DNA of 64,000 nt from Allobosea sp. Root483D1 (GCF_001429505.1 NZ_LMJW01000020.1:346296-410295), one strand, 5' to 3'. Counted from the first letter of the stretch, positions 7,946 to 16,943 are shown. The notes: generated by a model not told the origin, from the sequence alone. Translations and numbers: made by a program.

Positions 7946-8808
7946 GGAGGAGGATGGCCGCTCCGCTCCTGCTCGCCCCGGCACTCGTGGCGCTCCTGAT
8001 CTTCGTGGTCATGCCGCTGCTCTGGGTGGCGCGCACCAGTTTCAACCAGGGGGTCGACGGCGCCTACATGGTGTCGGCCATGACGATGGACAATTATGTC
8101 CGCTTCCTCGGCAGCTCCTGGTACCTGATCAACACGCTCTGGTTCTCGATCCGCATCGCCATCGTCGCGACAGTGATCTCGGTGCTGCTCGGCTATCCTG
8201 TCGCGCTCTTCATCGCCCAGACCCGCGGGCTGCAGAAGAGCATCCTGATGACGATGGTGCTGGCGCCGCTGCTGATCGGCCTCGTCACCCTGGTCTATGG
8301 CTGGATCGTGATCTTCCGCGGTGGCGGCCTGTTGAACTCGCTGATGATCGCGATCGGCGTCTATGACGAGCCGGTCCGCTATATGTGGGACCTCAAGGGC
8401 GTGGTCATCCTGCTGGTCTATATCGGCATGCCCTACATCGTTCTCTCGCTGCTGGACTCGATCGAGCGCATCAACCCGTCCTTTGTCGAGGCGGCCCGCA
8501 ATGTCGGCGCCAATCGCTGGCGCGCCTTCTGGAGCATCACCTTCCCGCTGACGCTGCCCGGTCTCTATGCCGGGCTGGTGATCGTCTTCACCTTGAACTT
8601 CTCGGCTTTCGCCGTGCCGCTGATGGTCGGCGCCAACGACACGCAGATGATCGGCCTCGTCATCTACCGCGAGGCGCTCCTGAACAACGACCTTCCCTTC
8701 GCGTCGAGCCTGTCGGTGATCATGATCCTGGCCAATGCGACGATCCTGACCGGCATGGCCTTCCTGTTCGGCAAGCTGATCCTCAACCGGCTGGAGGCGA
8801 AGCGATGA
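7942..8808 (+). CDS. ABC transporter permease, PotB-like
   Basis: 288 residues with six predicted membrane segments, beginning with PLLLAPALVALLIFVVM. The EAA loop, which contacts the ATPase, is visible as EAARNVGANRWRAFWSI. The GTG at 7942 overlaps the ATPase stop; ATG 7954 is an alternative. Overlapping starts on both sides show tight translational coupling within the importer operon. Confidence 0.92.
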   Translation: MRRRMAAPLLLAPALVALLIFVVMPLLWVARTSFNQGVDGAYMVSAMTMDNYVRFLGSSWYLINTLWFSIRIAIVATVISVLLGYPVALFIAQTRGLQKSILMTMVLAPLLIGLVTLVYGWIVIFRGGGLLNSLMIAIGVYDEPVRYMWDLKGVVILLVYIGMPYIVLSLLDSIERINPSFVEAARNVGANRWRAFWSITFPLTLPGLYAGLVIVFTLNFSAFAVPLMVGANDTQMIGLVIYREALLNNDLPFASSLSVIMILANATILTGMAFLFGKLILNRLEAKR

Positions 8809-9596
8809 TGCGGCTCGACCTGGGCGCGCTGGCGCTGCGGCTCGTCACCTATCTGGCGATGGGCTTCCTGTTCTTCCCGATCCTGATCACGATCATGGTC
8901 TCGGTGAACCCGCAGGAGTTCATCCTGCCGCCCTCCGGCTTCACGCTGGAATGGTTCCGCCAGGCCTGGACCTCCGACACCTTCGTGCGGGCGATGGGAG
9001 TGAGCCTGTGGCTGGGCGTGGCGGCGACCCTGATCGCCAATGCGCTGGCCTTCATGGTCGTGCTGGCAATGGTCCGCTACGACTTCCGCGGCAAGGCGCT
9101 GATCAACCTCTTGATCATGTCGCCGCTCTTGATCCCGACGACGATCTTCAGCCTCGCGCTCTATGTCTTCTTCGCGCGGCTCGGCTTCGGCTCCGGCATT
9201 CCGGCGTTGGTCATCGGGCACTCGATCCACGTCCTGCCCTTCGCCGTCCGTATCCTGACGGCGAGCATGCAGAACTTCGACCTGTCGCTCGAGGAAGCCG
9301 CGCGCAATGTCGGGGCGGGACCGGTCCGGACCATGTTCTCGATCACCCTGCCGGTGATCAGGACCGGCCTCATCTCCAGCCTGGTGCTCTGCTTCGTGCT
9401 GTCCTGGAACGATTTCCCGATTTCGGTCTTCCTGGCGCCTGCGGGCTGGACGCCGCTGCCGGTCGAGCTCTTCTCCTATATCAAGTTCCAATACGACGCC
9501 GTCGGGGCGGCGCTGGCCAGCTCCCTGATCCTGATCTCGATCGTCGTGATGGTCGTCATCGATCGGCTCGCCGGCCTGCGCCGCGTGTTGCGTTGA
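8805..9596 (+). CDS. ABC transporter permease, PotC-like
   Basis: 263 residues, second inner-membrane subunit. The first membrane segment is LRLVTYLAMGFLFFPILIT and the EAA loop reads EEAARNVGAGPVRTMFSI. ATG 8805 overlaps the preceding stop (ATGA) and is preceded by GGAGG, so I take it as the start although the frame is open further upstream. Together with the preceding permease, ATPase and binding protein it completes a four-component importer. Confidence 0.92.
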   Translation: MMRLDLGALALRLVTYLAMGFLFFPILITIMVSVNPQEFILPPSGFTLEWFRQAWTSDTFVRAMGVSLWLGVAATLIANALAFMVVLAMVRYDFRGKALINLLIMSPLLIPTTIFSLALYVFFARLGFGSGIPALVIGHSIHVLPFAVRILTASMQNFDLSLEEAARNVGAGPVRTMFSITLPVIRTGLISSLVLCFVLSWNDFPISVFLAPAGWTPLPVELFSYIKFQYDAVGAALASSLILISIVVMVVIDRLAGLRRVLR

Positions 9597-9610
9597 GCTG
9601 CTACGCCCCG

Positions 9611-9630
9611 GCTCGCGGAATTCCGTGAGC
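9611..9630 (+). terminator. palindrome after the importer operon, terminator-like
   Basis: GCTCGCGGAA/TTCCGTGAGC is a 20-bp near-perfect palindrome (one mismatched pair) 15 bp after the last permease stop. No T-run follows, so it may be a weak or Rho-assisted terminator. I see no gene in 9597-9805. Confidence 0.4.
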
Positions 9631-9805
9631 CGGACCTCTACGAAGCGCAAGAACAGATCCCTGCGCGCGTTCGCGGCGTCACCGCCGCGCGGCCAGCGGA
9701 AGCGCGGCTGAAGGCCTGTGCGGCTTCGGAGCGAACTCGTAACCCGCAGGTAACCACGGGCTTTCCGAGCCTTCGGAAACAGACCCGAATCCTCCAAACC
9801 CAAAA

Positions 9806-9834
9806 AGCAAAAAAGCGCCGGGAAACCCGACGCT
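9806..9834 (-). terminator. Rho-independent terminator of tRNA-Gly
   Basis: On the minus strand AGCG-T-CGGG, loop TTT, CCCG-G-CGCT is followed by a run of T (the A-run at 9809-9814 on the plus strand). It lies about 30 bp downstream of the tRNA-Gly 3' end and fits an intrinsic terminator. Confidence 0.8.
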
Positions 9835-9862
9835 TACGTGCCTCTCAAACCTTGAGATTGTC

Positions 9863-9937
9863 TGGAGCGGGCGAAGGGATTCGAACCCTCGACCCCAACC
9901 TTGGCAAGGTTGTGCTCTACCCCTGAGCTACACCCGC
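9863..9937 (-). tRNA. tRNA-Gly (anticodon GCC)
   Basis: The 75-nt minus-strand sequence folds as a cloverleaf. Acceptor GCGGGTG pairs with CGCCCGC, the D-arm has GCTC/GAGC, the anticodon stem CAACC/GGTTG holds loop TTGCCAA (anticodon GCC), and the T-arm is GAGGG-TTCGAAT-CCCTT. The genome-encoded CCA is at 9863-9865. It reads GGC/GGT glycine codons. Confidence 0.97.
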
Positions 9938-9975
9938 ATCCGAGACAGTCGCGCCGTGTTGGCGGCGCGGCCGGG

Positions 9976-10005
9976 TTATTGCCCCAAAGCGGCGGGAAGC
10001 GCAAG
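9976..10005 (-). promoter_or_regulatory. possible promoter of tRNA-Gly
   Basis: On the minus strand CTTGCG (10005-10000) and CAATAA (9981-9976) are separated by 18 bp, about 39 bp before the tRNA 5' end. Both hexamers are only moderate matches to a sigma-70 consensus. The rest of 9938-10287 shows no recognisable gene. Confidence 0.35.
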
Positions 10006-10287
10006 CGCCTTGTTGCAATTTTCTGATCGTCGCGTGACAGCCCGGCAAGACAGCTGGGAAAATGGCGCTGTTTCAGGGGACGTTCCAGCTGAGCCACCAG
10101 CCATGCCGCGCTGGCGGACGATGCTACAGGCGAGAAGCCCCGCTTGCGGAGCCGGCTCGGGGCGGCCCGCAGGGTATGCATCGCGTGCGGAGCGCGCAGC
10201 GGGCGCGCATCTTTCATGCCCCGCTTCGCTTGCCTGCGCCGGCCTGCGGCCTTAGGCATCGGCACGTCCTTTCCTTATTGGCCGCCC

Positions 10288-10815
10288 ATGCCCACGCCGC
10301 TCTCTCCCGACGATCTCATCGCCAGGCTCGACGACCTTCGTATCGCGACGACGCGCATCGACCATGTCGCGGTCTTCACCGTCGCCGAATCGAAGGAACT
10401 GCGCGGCAAGGTCGCCGGCCACCACACCAAGAACCTGTTCCTGAAGGACAAGAAGGGGCGGCTCTTCCTGGTCTCGGCGCTGGAAAGCACGCGGATCGAC
10501 CTGAAGCGGCTGCACGCGACGCTTGGCGCCAGCGGACGATTCTCCTTCGGTTCGGCCGATCTGCTGATGGAGAAGCTCGGCGTCACGCCGGGCTCGGTCA
10601 CGGCCTTCGCCGTTGCCAACGACCGGGCGGGCGACGTCACCATGGTGCTCGATGCCGCCCTGATGGATGGCGAGCGCATGAACTTCCATCCTCTGGTCAA
10701 CACGGCGACGCTTGGCATTGCGCGCGACGACATGCTCGCCTTCCTGCGCGCCACGGGGCACGAGCCGATGATCGTTGAACTTCCGGTGCCGCCGGACGAT
10801 GGACAGAACGGCTGA
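10288..10815 (+). CDS. ProX/YbaK-family aminoacyl-tRNA editing deacylase
   Basis: 175 residues forming a single YbaK/ProX trans-editing domain (TVAESKELRGKVAGHHTKN, FSFGSADLLMEKLGV, NFHPLVNTATLGI). Members hydrolyse mischarged Ala-tRNA(Pro) or related species, correcting prolyl-tRNA synthetase errors in the cytoplasm. I chose ATG 10288 because the domain begins soon after it and the upstream reading is Arg/Cys-rich and not conserved-looking. It precedes a thioredoxin-TPR protein with a 79-bp gap. Confidence 0.88.
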   Translation: MPTPLSPDDLIARLDDLRIATTRIDHVAVFTVAESKELRGKVAGHHTKNLFLKDKKGRLFLVSALESTRIDLKRLHATLGASGRFSFGSADLLMEKLGVTPGSVTAFAVANDRAGDVTMVLDAALMDGERMNFHPLVNTATLGIARDDMLAFLRATGHEPMIVELPVPPDDGQNG

Positions 10816-10894
10816 AGCCACCCATCTATGGGTTGGCCCGCCGCGGCGGGCCTCCGGTTTCAGGACAGACAGATTGCTAAGCGAAGGACGAGCC

Positions 10895-11794
10895 ATGCTG
10901 GTCAATGGCGATGCGGCCCCGGACAAGGGGTTGATCAAGGACACGACGACGCAGGGCTTCCGTCAGGATGTCGTGGCGGAATCGATGAACCAGCCGGTGC
11001 TGGTCGATTTCTGGGCGCCGTGGTGCGGGCCCTGCAAGCAGCTGACCCCGGTGATCGAGAAGGTGGTCAACGAGGCCGGCGGCAAGGTCAAGCTGGTCAA
11101 GATGAACATCGACGAGCATCCGGCGATCCCCGGCCAGCTCGGCATCCAGTCGATCCCCGCGGTGATCGCCTTCCAGCGCGGCCAGCCGGTCGACGGCTTC
11201 ATGGGCGCGCAGCCGGAGAGCCAGGTGAAGGCCTTCATCGAGAAGCTCGTGGGGCCGATGGGCCCCGGGCCGGTCGAGGAGGTGCTGGCGGCTGCTGCGG
11301 AGGCTCTGGAGGCAGGCGATGCCGCCGGCGCGAGCGAGCTCTATGCCGAGGTTCTCGCGGCCGAGCCGGAGAACGCCCTGGCGATCGCCGGGCTGGCGCG
11401 CCTGCATCTCGACGCCGGCGACATCGAGGGCGCCAAGGGCTTTCTGGCCATGGTGCCGGAGGCCAAGATACAGGATCCGGCGGTGGTGGCTGTCAGGGCC
11501 GCGGTCGAACTCGCCGAGCAGGCGGCTTCGCTCGGTGATACCGCGGAGCTCGAGGCGAAGCTCGCAGCCAATCCGAAAGACCATCAGGCGCGGTTCGACC
11601 TCGCGCTGGCGCTGAACGCCCGCGACAGGCGCGAGGAGGCGGTCGATCATCTGGTTGCGATCATCAAGGCCGACCGCAAATGGAACGACGACGGCGCCCG
11701 CAAGCAGCTGCTGCAGTTCTTCGAGGCCTGGGGGCCGATGGACGAGCACAGCGTCGCCGGGCGGCGCAAGCTGTCGGTCCTGCTGTTTTCGTGA
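10895..11794 (+). CDS. thioredoxin-TPR protein, CnoX/YbbN-like co-chaperone
   Basis: 299 residues. An N-terminal thioredoxin domain has the intact redox motif WCGPC (Cys44, Cys47). About 180 residues of alpha-helical TPR-like repeats follow (EVLAAEPENALAIAGLARLH, AKLAANPKDHQARFDLALAL). This matches CnoX/YbbN, which protects oxidised proteins and passes them to GroEL. The E. coli protein lacks the CxxC, whereas alphaproteobacterial forms can keep it, so oxidoreductase activity is possible here. The next gene, a Lon-N protein, begins 20 bp downstream. Confidence 0.9.
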   Translation: MLVNGDAAPDKGLIKDTTTQGFRQDVVAESMNQPVLVDFWAPWCGPCKQLTPVIEKVVNEAGGKVKLVKMNIDEHPAIPGQLGIQSIPAVIAFQRGQPVDGFMGAQPESQVKAFIEKLVGPMGPGPVEEVLAAAAEALEAGDAAGASELYAEVLAAEPENALAIAGLARLHLDAGDIEGAKGFLAMVPEAKIQDPAVVAVRAAVELAEQAASLGDTAELEAKLAANPKDHQARFDLALALNARDRREEAVDHLVAIIKADRKWNDDGARKQLLQFFEAWGPMDEHSVAGRRKLSVLLFS

Positions 11795-11814
11795 GGAGAG
11801 AGGAGCGCACGCCG

Positions 11815-12486
11815 ATGGGCATGAACGCGGTCTATTCCGGGCCGGATGACTGCCCGGCGGTGATCCCGCTCTTCCCGCTGGCCGGCGCGCTGCTGCTGCC
11901 GCGCGGGCAGATGCCGCTCAACATCTTCGAGCCGCGCTATCTTGCCATGATCGATGATGCGCTGCGCACGCACCGCGTCATCGGCATGATCCAGCCCGAG
12001 CCGGAGAACGGGCGCCAGGCGCAGGTGCCGGGGCTGCTCCAGGTCGGCTGCATCGGCCGGCTCACCCAGTTCGCCGAGACGGGCGACGACCGCTACATCA
12101 TCACGCTGACGGGCATCTCGCGCTTCCGGCTGGAGGAAGAGCTCTCCGTCACCACGCCCTACCGCCAGGGCCGCATCTCCTATGGCGATTTCGTCGTCGA
12201 TTTCGAGGCGCGCGCCGGCGAGGGGGAGGTCGATCGCGCCGGCCTGCTCAAGGCGCTTCGCAGCTTCGCCAAGGCGAACGAGCTCAAGATCGACTGGAAG
12301 GGCGTCAACGAGGCGCCGAACGAGGCGCTGGTCAACGCGCTCTCGATGATGTGTCCCTTCGGCCCGCGCGAGAAGCAGGCGCTGCTGGAGGCTCCGAGCC
12401 TGAAGAGCCGGGCCGAGGTGCTGGTCGCGATCACCGAGATCGAGCTGGCGCGAGGCGGCTCTGACCCGGACACGACGCTGCAGTGA
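11815..12486 (+). CDS. LON N-terminal substrate-binding domain protein
   Basis: 223 residues consisting of a stand-alone Lon N-terminal (PUA-like) domain: IPLFPLAGALLLPRGQMPL, NIFEPRYLAMIDDAL, LLQVGCIGRLTQF. No AAA or protease domain is present. Such proteins are found next to CnoX-like genes in Alphaproteobacteria and are thought to bind unfolded polypeptides; the exact role is unknown. I chose ATG 11815, after GGAG, 20 bp from the CnoX-like stop. The stop overlaps the next GTG start (GTGA). Confidence 0.88.
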   Translation: MGMNAVYSGPDDCPAVIPLFPLAGALLLPRGQMPLNIFEPRYLAMIDDALRTHRVIGMIQPEPENGRQAQVPGLLQVGCIGRLTQFAETGDDRYIITLTGISRFRLEEELSVTTPYRQGRISYGDFVVDFEARAGEGEVDRAGLLKALRSFAKANELKIDWKGVNEAPNEALVNALSMMCPFGPREKQALLEAPSLKSRAEVLVAITEIELARGGSDPDTTLQ

Positions 12487-13880
12487 GCACTGCTTCCGCG
12501 CCTGCCTCCGGCGAACGGCCGGCGACCTATCCGCCGCGGCGCTCGGTCGTCGCCTGGATCTTCTTCGACTGGTCGGCGCAGCCCTTCTTCACCCTCGTCA
12601 CCACCTTCGTCTTCGCGCCCTTCTTCGCATCGGCGCTAGCGAGCGATCCGGCTGAGGGCCAAGCGCTCTGGGGCTATGCGACGGGCCTCGCCGGGCTCAC
12701 CATCGCTCTGCTCTCGCCTCTGCTTGGCGGCATCGCCGACAAGACCGGGCCGCGCAAGCCGTGGATCGCGGTATTCGGCGCGATGCTGGTCCTGGGCTCG
12801 GCGATGCTCTGGTACGCTAGGCCGGGATCGCCCTGGGCGGTGTCGATCGCGCTCTGCGGCTTCGTCATCGGCACGATCGGCGCCGAATTCGCGACGACCT
12901 TCAACAATGCGATGATGACGCGGCTGGTGCCGCCGGAGAAGCTCGGGCGGCTCTCGGGCACCGGCTGGGCGGTCGGCTATCTCGGCGGGCTGGTCTCGCT
13001 GGCGCTGACGCTCGGCCTTCTCGCCGCCGATCCGCAGACCGGCAAGACCCTGGCGGGATTGTCGCCGCTGTTCGGGCTCGACGCGGCCGCCCGTGAGGGC
13101 GACCGTTTCTCCGGGCCGCTCACCGCGCTCTGGTTCGTGATCTTCGTCACCCCGATGTTCCTGCTGACGCCGGATTCGCCGCGCACCGGCATTCCGCTCA
13201 AGGAGGCGGCTGCCGGCGGCTTCTCGCGTCTCAAGGCGACGATCGCAGAGCTGCCCTCGCTGCCGGGGCTCGGCCGCTTCCTCCTCGCCAACATGATCTA
13301 TCAGGACGGGCTGGTCGCGCTGTTCGCCTTCGGTGGCATCTATGGCGCGGGCGTGTTCGGCTGGCAGACGATCGAGCTCGGCGTGTTCGGCATCCTGCTC
13401 ACAGTCACCGGCACGCTCGGCGCCTTCCTCGGTGGCAAGCTCGATGATGCCGTCGGGGGCAAACCCGTGATCCTCGGCGCCATCGCCTGCCTGCTCTTCG
13501 CCTGCATCGGCATCCTCTCGCTCGGGCCGGGACAGGTCGCCTTCGTGATCGAGGCGGCCCCGGCAACGCCCGGCGACGGGCTCTTCGCCTCGCTGCCGGA
13601 GAAGGTCTATCTTGGCCTGGGGCTGCTGATCGGCCTCGTTGCCGGGCCCCTGCAGGCCTCCTCGCGCAGCCTGCTCGCCCGGATCGCGCCGCCGGCAAGG
13701 ATCGGCGAGTTCTTCGGCCTGTTCGCGCTGGCCGGCAAGGTGACGTCGTTCCTCGGGCCGACACTGGTCGCGCTGGCGACGACGATCTTCGCGAGCCAGC
13801 GTGCGGGCCTCGCCGTGCTGGTCGGGTTTTTCCTGACGGGGGCGTGGCTGATCGCAGGCGTGAAGGTAAAGCGGCCCTAG
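12483..13880 (+). CDS. MFS transporter, UMF1/Atg22-like family
   Basis: 465 residues with about 12 membrane spans. The N-terminal WIFFDWSAQPFFTLVTTFVF resembles the YDWANS-type first helix of the UMF1 (unknown major facilitator) family, and the 2-3 loop contains GGIADKTGPRKPW. The substrate is unknown. It starts with GTG overlapping the Lon-N stop, so it is translated from the same mRNA. Confidence 0.85.
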   Translation: MSTASAPASGERPATYPPRRSVVAWIFFDWSAQPFFTLVTTFVFAPFFASALASDPAEGQALWGYATGLAGLTIALLSPLLGGIADKTGPRKPWIAVFGAMLVLGSAMLWYARPGSPWAVSIALCGFVIGTIGAEFATTFNNAMMTRLVPPEKLGRLSGTGWAVGYLGGLVSLALTLGLLAADPQTGKTLAGLSPLFGLDAAAREGDRFSGPLTALWFVIFVTPMFLLTPDSPRTGIPLKEAAAGGFSRLKATIAELPSLPGLGRFLLANMIYQDGLVALFAFGGIYGAGVFGWQTIELGVFGILLTVTGTLGAFLGGKLDDAVGGKPVILGAIACLLFACIGILSLGPGQVAFVIEAAPATPGDGLFASLPEKVYLGLGLLIGLVAGPLQASSRSLLARIAPPARIGEFFGLFALAGKVTSFLGPTLVALATTIFASQRAGLAVLVGFFLTGAWLIAGVKVKRP

Positions 13881-13893
13881 CGATCGCTCGATG

Positions 13894-13919
13894 CTGCTGC
13901 CGACTCCGGCTGGCAGCAG
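13894..13919 (+). terminator. stem-loop after the UMF1-type MFS gene
   Basis: CTGCTGCC (13894-13901) and GGCAGCAG (13912-13919) form an 8-bp stem with a 10-nt loop, 14 bp after the MFS stop. No T-run follows. It probably marks the transcript end or stabilises it. Confidence 0.4.
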
Positions 13920-13975
13920 GCGGGCTATCGTGCCTTGCAGGCGAATTCAAAGCCTGACAAGGCGGGAGGATCGCG

Positions 13976-14452
13976 GTGCGGATCGTGGAGATGGATGCGC
14001 CCGCAGGGCAGGGCGCCCAGCCGAAGCAGGTGGTGGCTGGCGACAATCTCGTCGCGCCGCAGGCCGTGCTGAAATGGTACGAGATCGCGGAAGCCCGCAT
14101 CGACGCCTCGACCATTGTGCTGGCGCGAGAGACGGCGGCAGAGTTTGCAGCTGGCCGGCAAGACGAAGTCGGCTTCGCCATCCTGCATCGCTGCGGCGAG
14201 CATTTCCATTTCCTGCTGCTCTGCACCTGGCGGGGCACCAACGAGCTCTGGGAAACCGTGCAGTTCATCGATGAGGGCATGGCGTCCTTCGCGCCGTTCG
14301 ACGCGCCCAATGCTCATCGCGGGACGTTCTGCATCTGGGAGATGACCGCGGTCTCGCACGAGACCGCGGCGTGGCGAAAGTTCCTGCTCTCGCCGCGCAG
14401 CGAAGCCGATCTCGAAGCCTATCTGCGCAGCCGCTATACCGGCGAGGCGTGA
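13976..14452 (+). CDS. conserved-looking hypothetical protein
   Basis: 158 residues, no signal peptide or membrane segment. The region FAILHRCGEHFHFLLLCTWR and the Trp/His content suggest a compact alpha/beta domain, but I do not recognise the family. The GTG start is preceded by GGGAGG at a good distance. It stands alone between the MFS gene and the convergent transketolase-like gene. Confidence 0.65.
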   Translation: MRIVEMDAPAGQGAQPKQVVAGDNLVAPQAVLKWYEIAEARIDASTIVLARETAAEFAAGRQDEVGFAILHRCGEHFHFLLLCTWRGTNELWETVQFIDEGMASFAPFDAPNAHRGTFCIWEMTAVSHETAAWRKFLLSPRSEADLEAYLRSRYTGEA

Positions 14453-14464
14453 CTGGTTTTCGAG

Positions 14465-14487
14465 ATGCTCGGGTCAAGCCCGAGCAT
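14465..14487. repeat. REP-like palindrome, type A
   Basis: ATGCTCGGG-TCAAG-CCCGAGCAT is a perfect 9-bp stem with a 5-nt loop between two convergent genes. Near-identical copies lie at 26202-26224 and 45308-45330, so this is a dispersed element. It may also serve as a bidirectional terminator. Confidence 0.65.
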
Positions 14488-14498
14488 GACGGCCTGCA

Positions 14499-16892
14499 TC
14501 ATGGCAGTGCCTTCAGGTACCTCACCGGCCGGCCCGGCGCGGCGGCGTTGGCCGCGTGCACGATCGCGTTCGCGTCGATGCCGAAATGGCGGTAGAGGTC
14601 GGCGACCGTGCCGGTCTGGCCGAAATGCTCGACGCCAAGCGCCTTCTGCTTGTGGCCATGGACGCTGCCGAGCCAGGCGAGCGTCGCCGGGTGGCCATCG
14701 AGCACCGAGACGATGCCGCAATCACGTGAGAGCTCGCCAAGCAGGCGCTCGACATGACTGGTGGCGGCATGGTTGCCGCGCTGGCGCGCCCGCTCGGCCG
14801 CCTGCCAGCCGGCATTAAGCCGGTCGGCCGAGGTGATCGCGAGCAGGCCGACATCGCGGCGGTCTTCCGACAGCAGCCCGACGGCTTCTATCGCCTCGGG
14901 CGCGACGGCGCCGGTATAGGCAATGACGACCGAGGCGTTCGGCCCGGGCTTACGCAGCCAATAGGCGCCGTCGATGATCTCGCGTTCCAGCTCCGGCGTC
15001 ATGGCGCGCTTGGGCTGCTCGACCTGGCGGGTGGAGAGGCGGAGGTAAACCGAGCCGCCGGTCTCGTCGCGCAGCCAGGTGCGCTCGTCCGGATCGCCCT
15101 CGCCATCCTTCTGCAGGTATTCGAACGACCAGCGCATCATCACGGCGAGCTCATCGACGAAGGCCGGCTCGAAGGCGCAGAGCCCGTCCTGGCTCATGCC
15201 GATCAATGGCGTCGCGATCGACTGGTGCGCGCCGCCCTCGGGCGCCAGCGTGACGCCGGCGGGCGTCGCGACGACCATGAAGCGGGCGTCCTGGTAGCAG
15301 GCATAGTTCAGCGCGTCCAAGCCGCGCGAGATGAAGGGGTCGTAGAGCGTGCCGATCGGGATCAATCGCTCGCCGAAGATCGAGTGCGACAGCCCCAGCG
15401 CCGAGAGGTTGATGAACAGGTTCATCTCGGCGATGCCGAGTTCGATATGCTGGCCCTTGGGAGAGAACTCCCATTTCTGCATCGAGGGGATGCGCTCGTC
15501 CTTGAAGGTGTCGGCCATCGACGCCCGCGCGAACAGGCCGCGCCGGTTGACCCAGGGTCCGAGATTGGTCGAGACGGTGACGTCGGGCGCGGTGGTGACG
15601 ATGCGGTCGGCGAGCGGCCCGCCGAGCTTCGCCAACTCGTCGAGCACCTTGCCGAAGCCCATCTGCGTCGACATCGTCGCCTGGATGCCGGCTTCGAGCT
15701 TGGCCGGAACCGGCAAGGCAGGGGCCGAATGGCGCCGGCGACCCCTCGCGAAGAAGGGCACCTTGTCGAGGAAGGCACGGATGTCCTTCTCCGGCGTCGT
15801 CAGCCCCTCGAACAGATCCCATTCATGGCCGGGCCGGACCTGGTTGGCGGTCTTGAAACCCTCCATCTGCTCCTTGGTCATCAGGCCGGAATGGTTGTCC
15901 TTGTGCCCGGCCAGCGGCAGGCCGAAGCCCTTGACCGTATAGGCGAGGAAGCAGACCGGCCGGTCGTGATCGACAGCCTCGAAGGCCTCCAGGATCGAGG
16001 GCAGGTCGTGCCCGCCGAGATTGCACATCAGCTTCGAGAGTTCGGCGTCGGAGCGCTTCTCGATCAGCCTGGTCACCGGGCCCTGATCGCCGAGATCGTC
16101 CATCAGGCGCTTGCGCCAGGCTGCGCCGCCCTGGAAGGTCAGGGCCGAATAGAGCTGGTTCGGGCAGGAATCGATCCAGGCCTTCAGCCGCTCGCCGCCT
16201 TTTTCCTTGAACGCCGCCTGTTGCAGCGAGCCGTATTTCAGCGTGACGACATCCCAGCCGAAATTCTTGAACATCTGCTCGAAGCGGTCATAGAGCCCCT
16301 CGCGGATGACCGCGTCGAGCGACTGGCGATTATAGTCGATCACCCACCAGGTGTTGCGCAGGCCATGCTTCCAGCCCTCCATCAGGGCCTCGAAGATGTT
16401 GCCCTCGTCGAGCTCGGCATCGCCGATCAGCGCGACCATGCGGCCTTCGGGCGCGTCCTTGGCCCAGCCATGGGCCTTCACATAGTCCTGGACCAGCGAG
16501 GAGAAGAGCGTCTGCGCGACGCCGAGGCCGACCGAGCCGGTCGAGAAATCGACGTCGTCGATGTCCTTGGTGCGCGAGGGATAGCTCTGCGCGCCCTTGT
16601 AGCCGCGGAAGTTCTCGAGCTTCTCCTGCGTCTGCAGGCCCATCAGGTAGTTGATGGCGTGGAAGATCGGCGAGGCGTGCGGCTTCACCGCGACCCGGTC
16701 CTGCGGCTTCAGCGCGGCCATGTAGAGCGCCGTCATGATCGTCGCCAGCGAGGCCGAGGACGCCTGATGCCCACCGACCTTCATGCCGTCGCCATTGTCG
16801 CGCAGGTGATTGGCATTGTGGATCGTCCACGAGGCCAGCCAGAGGATCTTCTTCTCCAGCTCGGCGAGGATGGGCAGACGGGGATCGGACAT
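14499..16892 (-). CDS. homodimeric 2-oxoacid dehydrogenase E1 / transketolase-like enzyme (AceE/MdeB type)
   Basis: 797 residues. The N-terminal TPP domain has GDAELDEGNIFEAL followed by WWVIDYNRQSLD, the AceE-type Mg-TPP motif. The middle domain carries GQHIELGIAEMNLFINLSAL, and the C-terminal transketolase domain ends EHFGQTGTVADLYRHFGID. The architecture matches homodimeric pyruvate dehydrogenase E1 and MdeB (2-oxobutyrate dehydrogenase E1) more than true transketolase (about 660 residues). It is shorter than E. coli AceE (about 890). No E2 or E3 gene is nearby, so it would use components encoded elsewhere. A divergent Lrp regulator points to amino-acid-derived 2-oxoacids as substrate. Confidence 0.82.
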   Translation of the reverse strand: MSDPRLPILAELEKKILWLASWTIHNANHLRDNGDGMKVGGHQASSASLATIMTALYMAALKPQDRVAVKPHASPIFHAINYLMGLQTQEKLENFRGYKGAQSYPSRTKDIDDVDFSTGSVGLGVAQTLFSSLVQDYVKAHGWAKDAPEGRMVALIGDAELDEGNIFEALMEGWKHGLRNTWWVIDYNRQSLDAVIREGLYDRFEQMFKNFGWDVVTLKYGSLQQAAFKEKGGERLKAWIDSCPNQLYSALTFQGGAAWRKRLMDDLGDQGPVTRLIEKRSDAELSKLMCNLGGHDLPSILEAFEAVDHDRPVCFLAYTVKGFGLPLAGHKDNHSGLMTKEQMEGFKTANQVRPGHEWDLFEGLTTPEKDIRAFLDKVPFFARGRRRHSAPALPVPAKLEAGIQATMSTQMGFGKVLDELAKLGGPLADRIVTTAPDVTVSTNLGPWVNRRGLFARASMADTFKDERIPSMQKWEFSPKGQHIELGIAEMNLFINLSALGLSHSIFGERLIPIGTLYDPFISRGLDALNYACYQDARFMVVATPAGVTLAPEGGAHQSIATPLIGMSQDGLCAFEPAFVDELAVMMRWSFEYLQKDGEGDPDERTWLRDETGGSVYLRLSTRQVEQPKRAMTPELEREIIDGAYWLRKPGPNASVVIAYTGAVAPEAIEAVGLLSEDRRDVGLLAITSADRLNAGWQAAERARQRGNHAATSHVERLLGELSRDCGIVSVLDGHPATLAWLGSVHGHKQKALGVEHFGQTGTVADLYRHFGIDANAIVHAANAAAPGRPVRYLKALP

Positions 16893-16927
16893 CGGGATGC
16901 TCCTTGGACCCGAGCATCATGCACAAT

Positions 16928-16943
16928 TGCCTTGGGGAAGGCA
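16928..16943. promoter_or_regulatory. inverted repeat between transketolase-like gene and lrp
   Basis: TGCCTT-GGGG-AAGGCA sits in the 121-bp divergent gap. It is a candidate binding site for the adjacent Lrp-type protein, inferred from position and symmetry only. Confidence 0.35.

Noticed and set aside
9834..10265. An open frame on the minus strand across tRNA-Gly
   Set aside because: It includes the whole tRNA and its upstream region; the cloverleaf and terminator explain the sequence better.
14499..16892. Annotating the 797-residue TPP enzyme as transketolase (tkt)
   Set aside because: Length, the GDAELDEGN motif and the C-terminal GQTGTVADLY region match AceE/MdeB-type E1 better; no pentose-phosphate neighbours.
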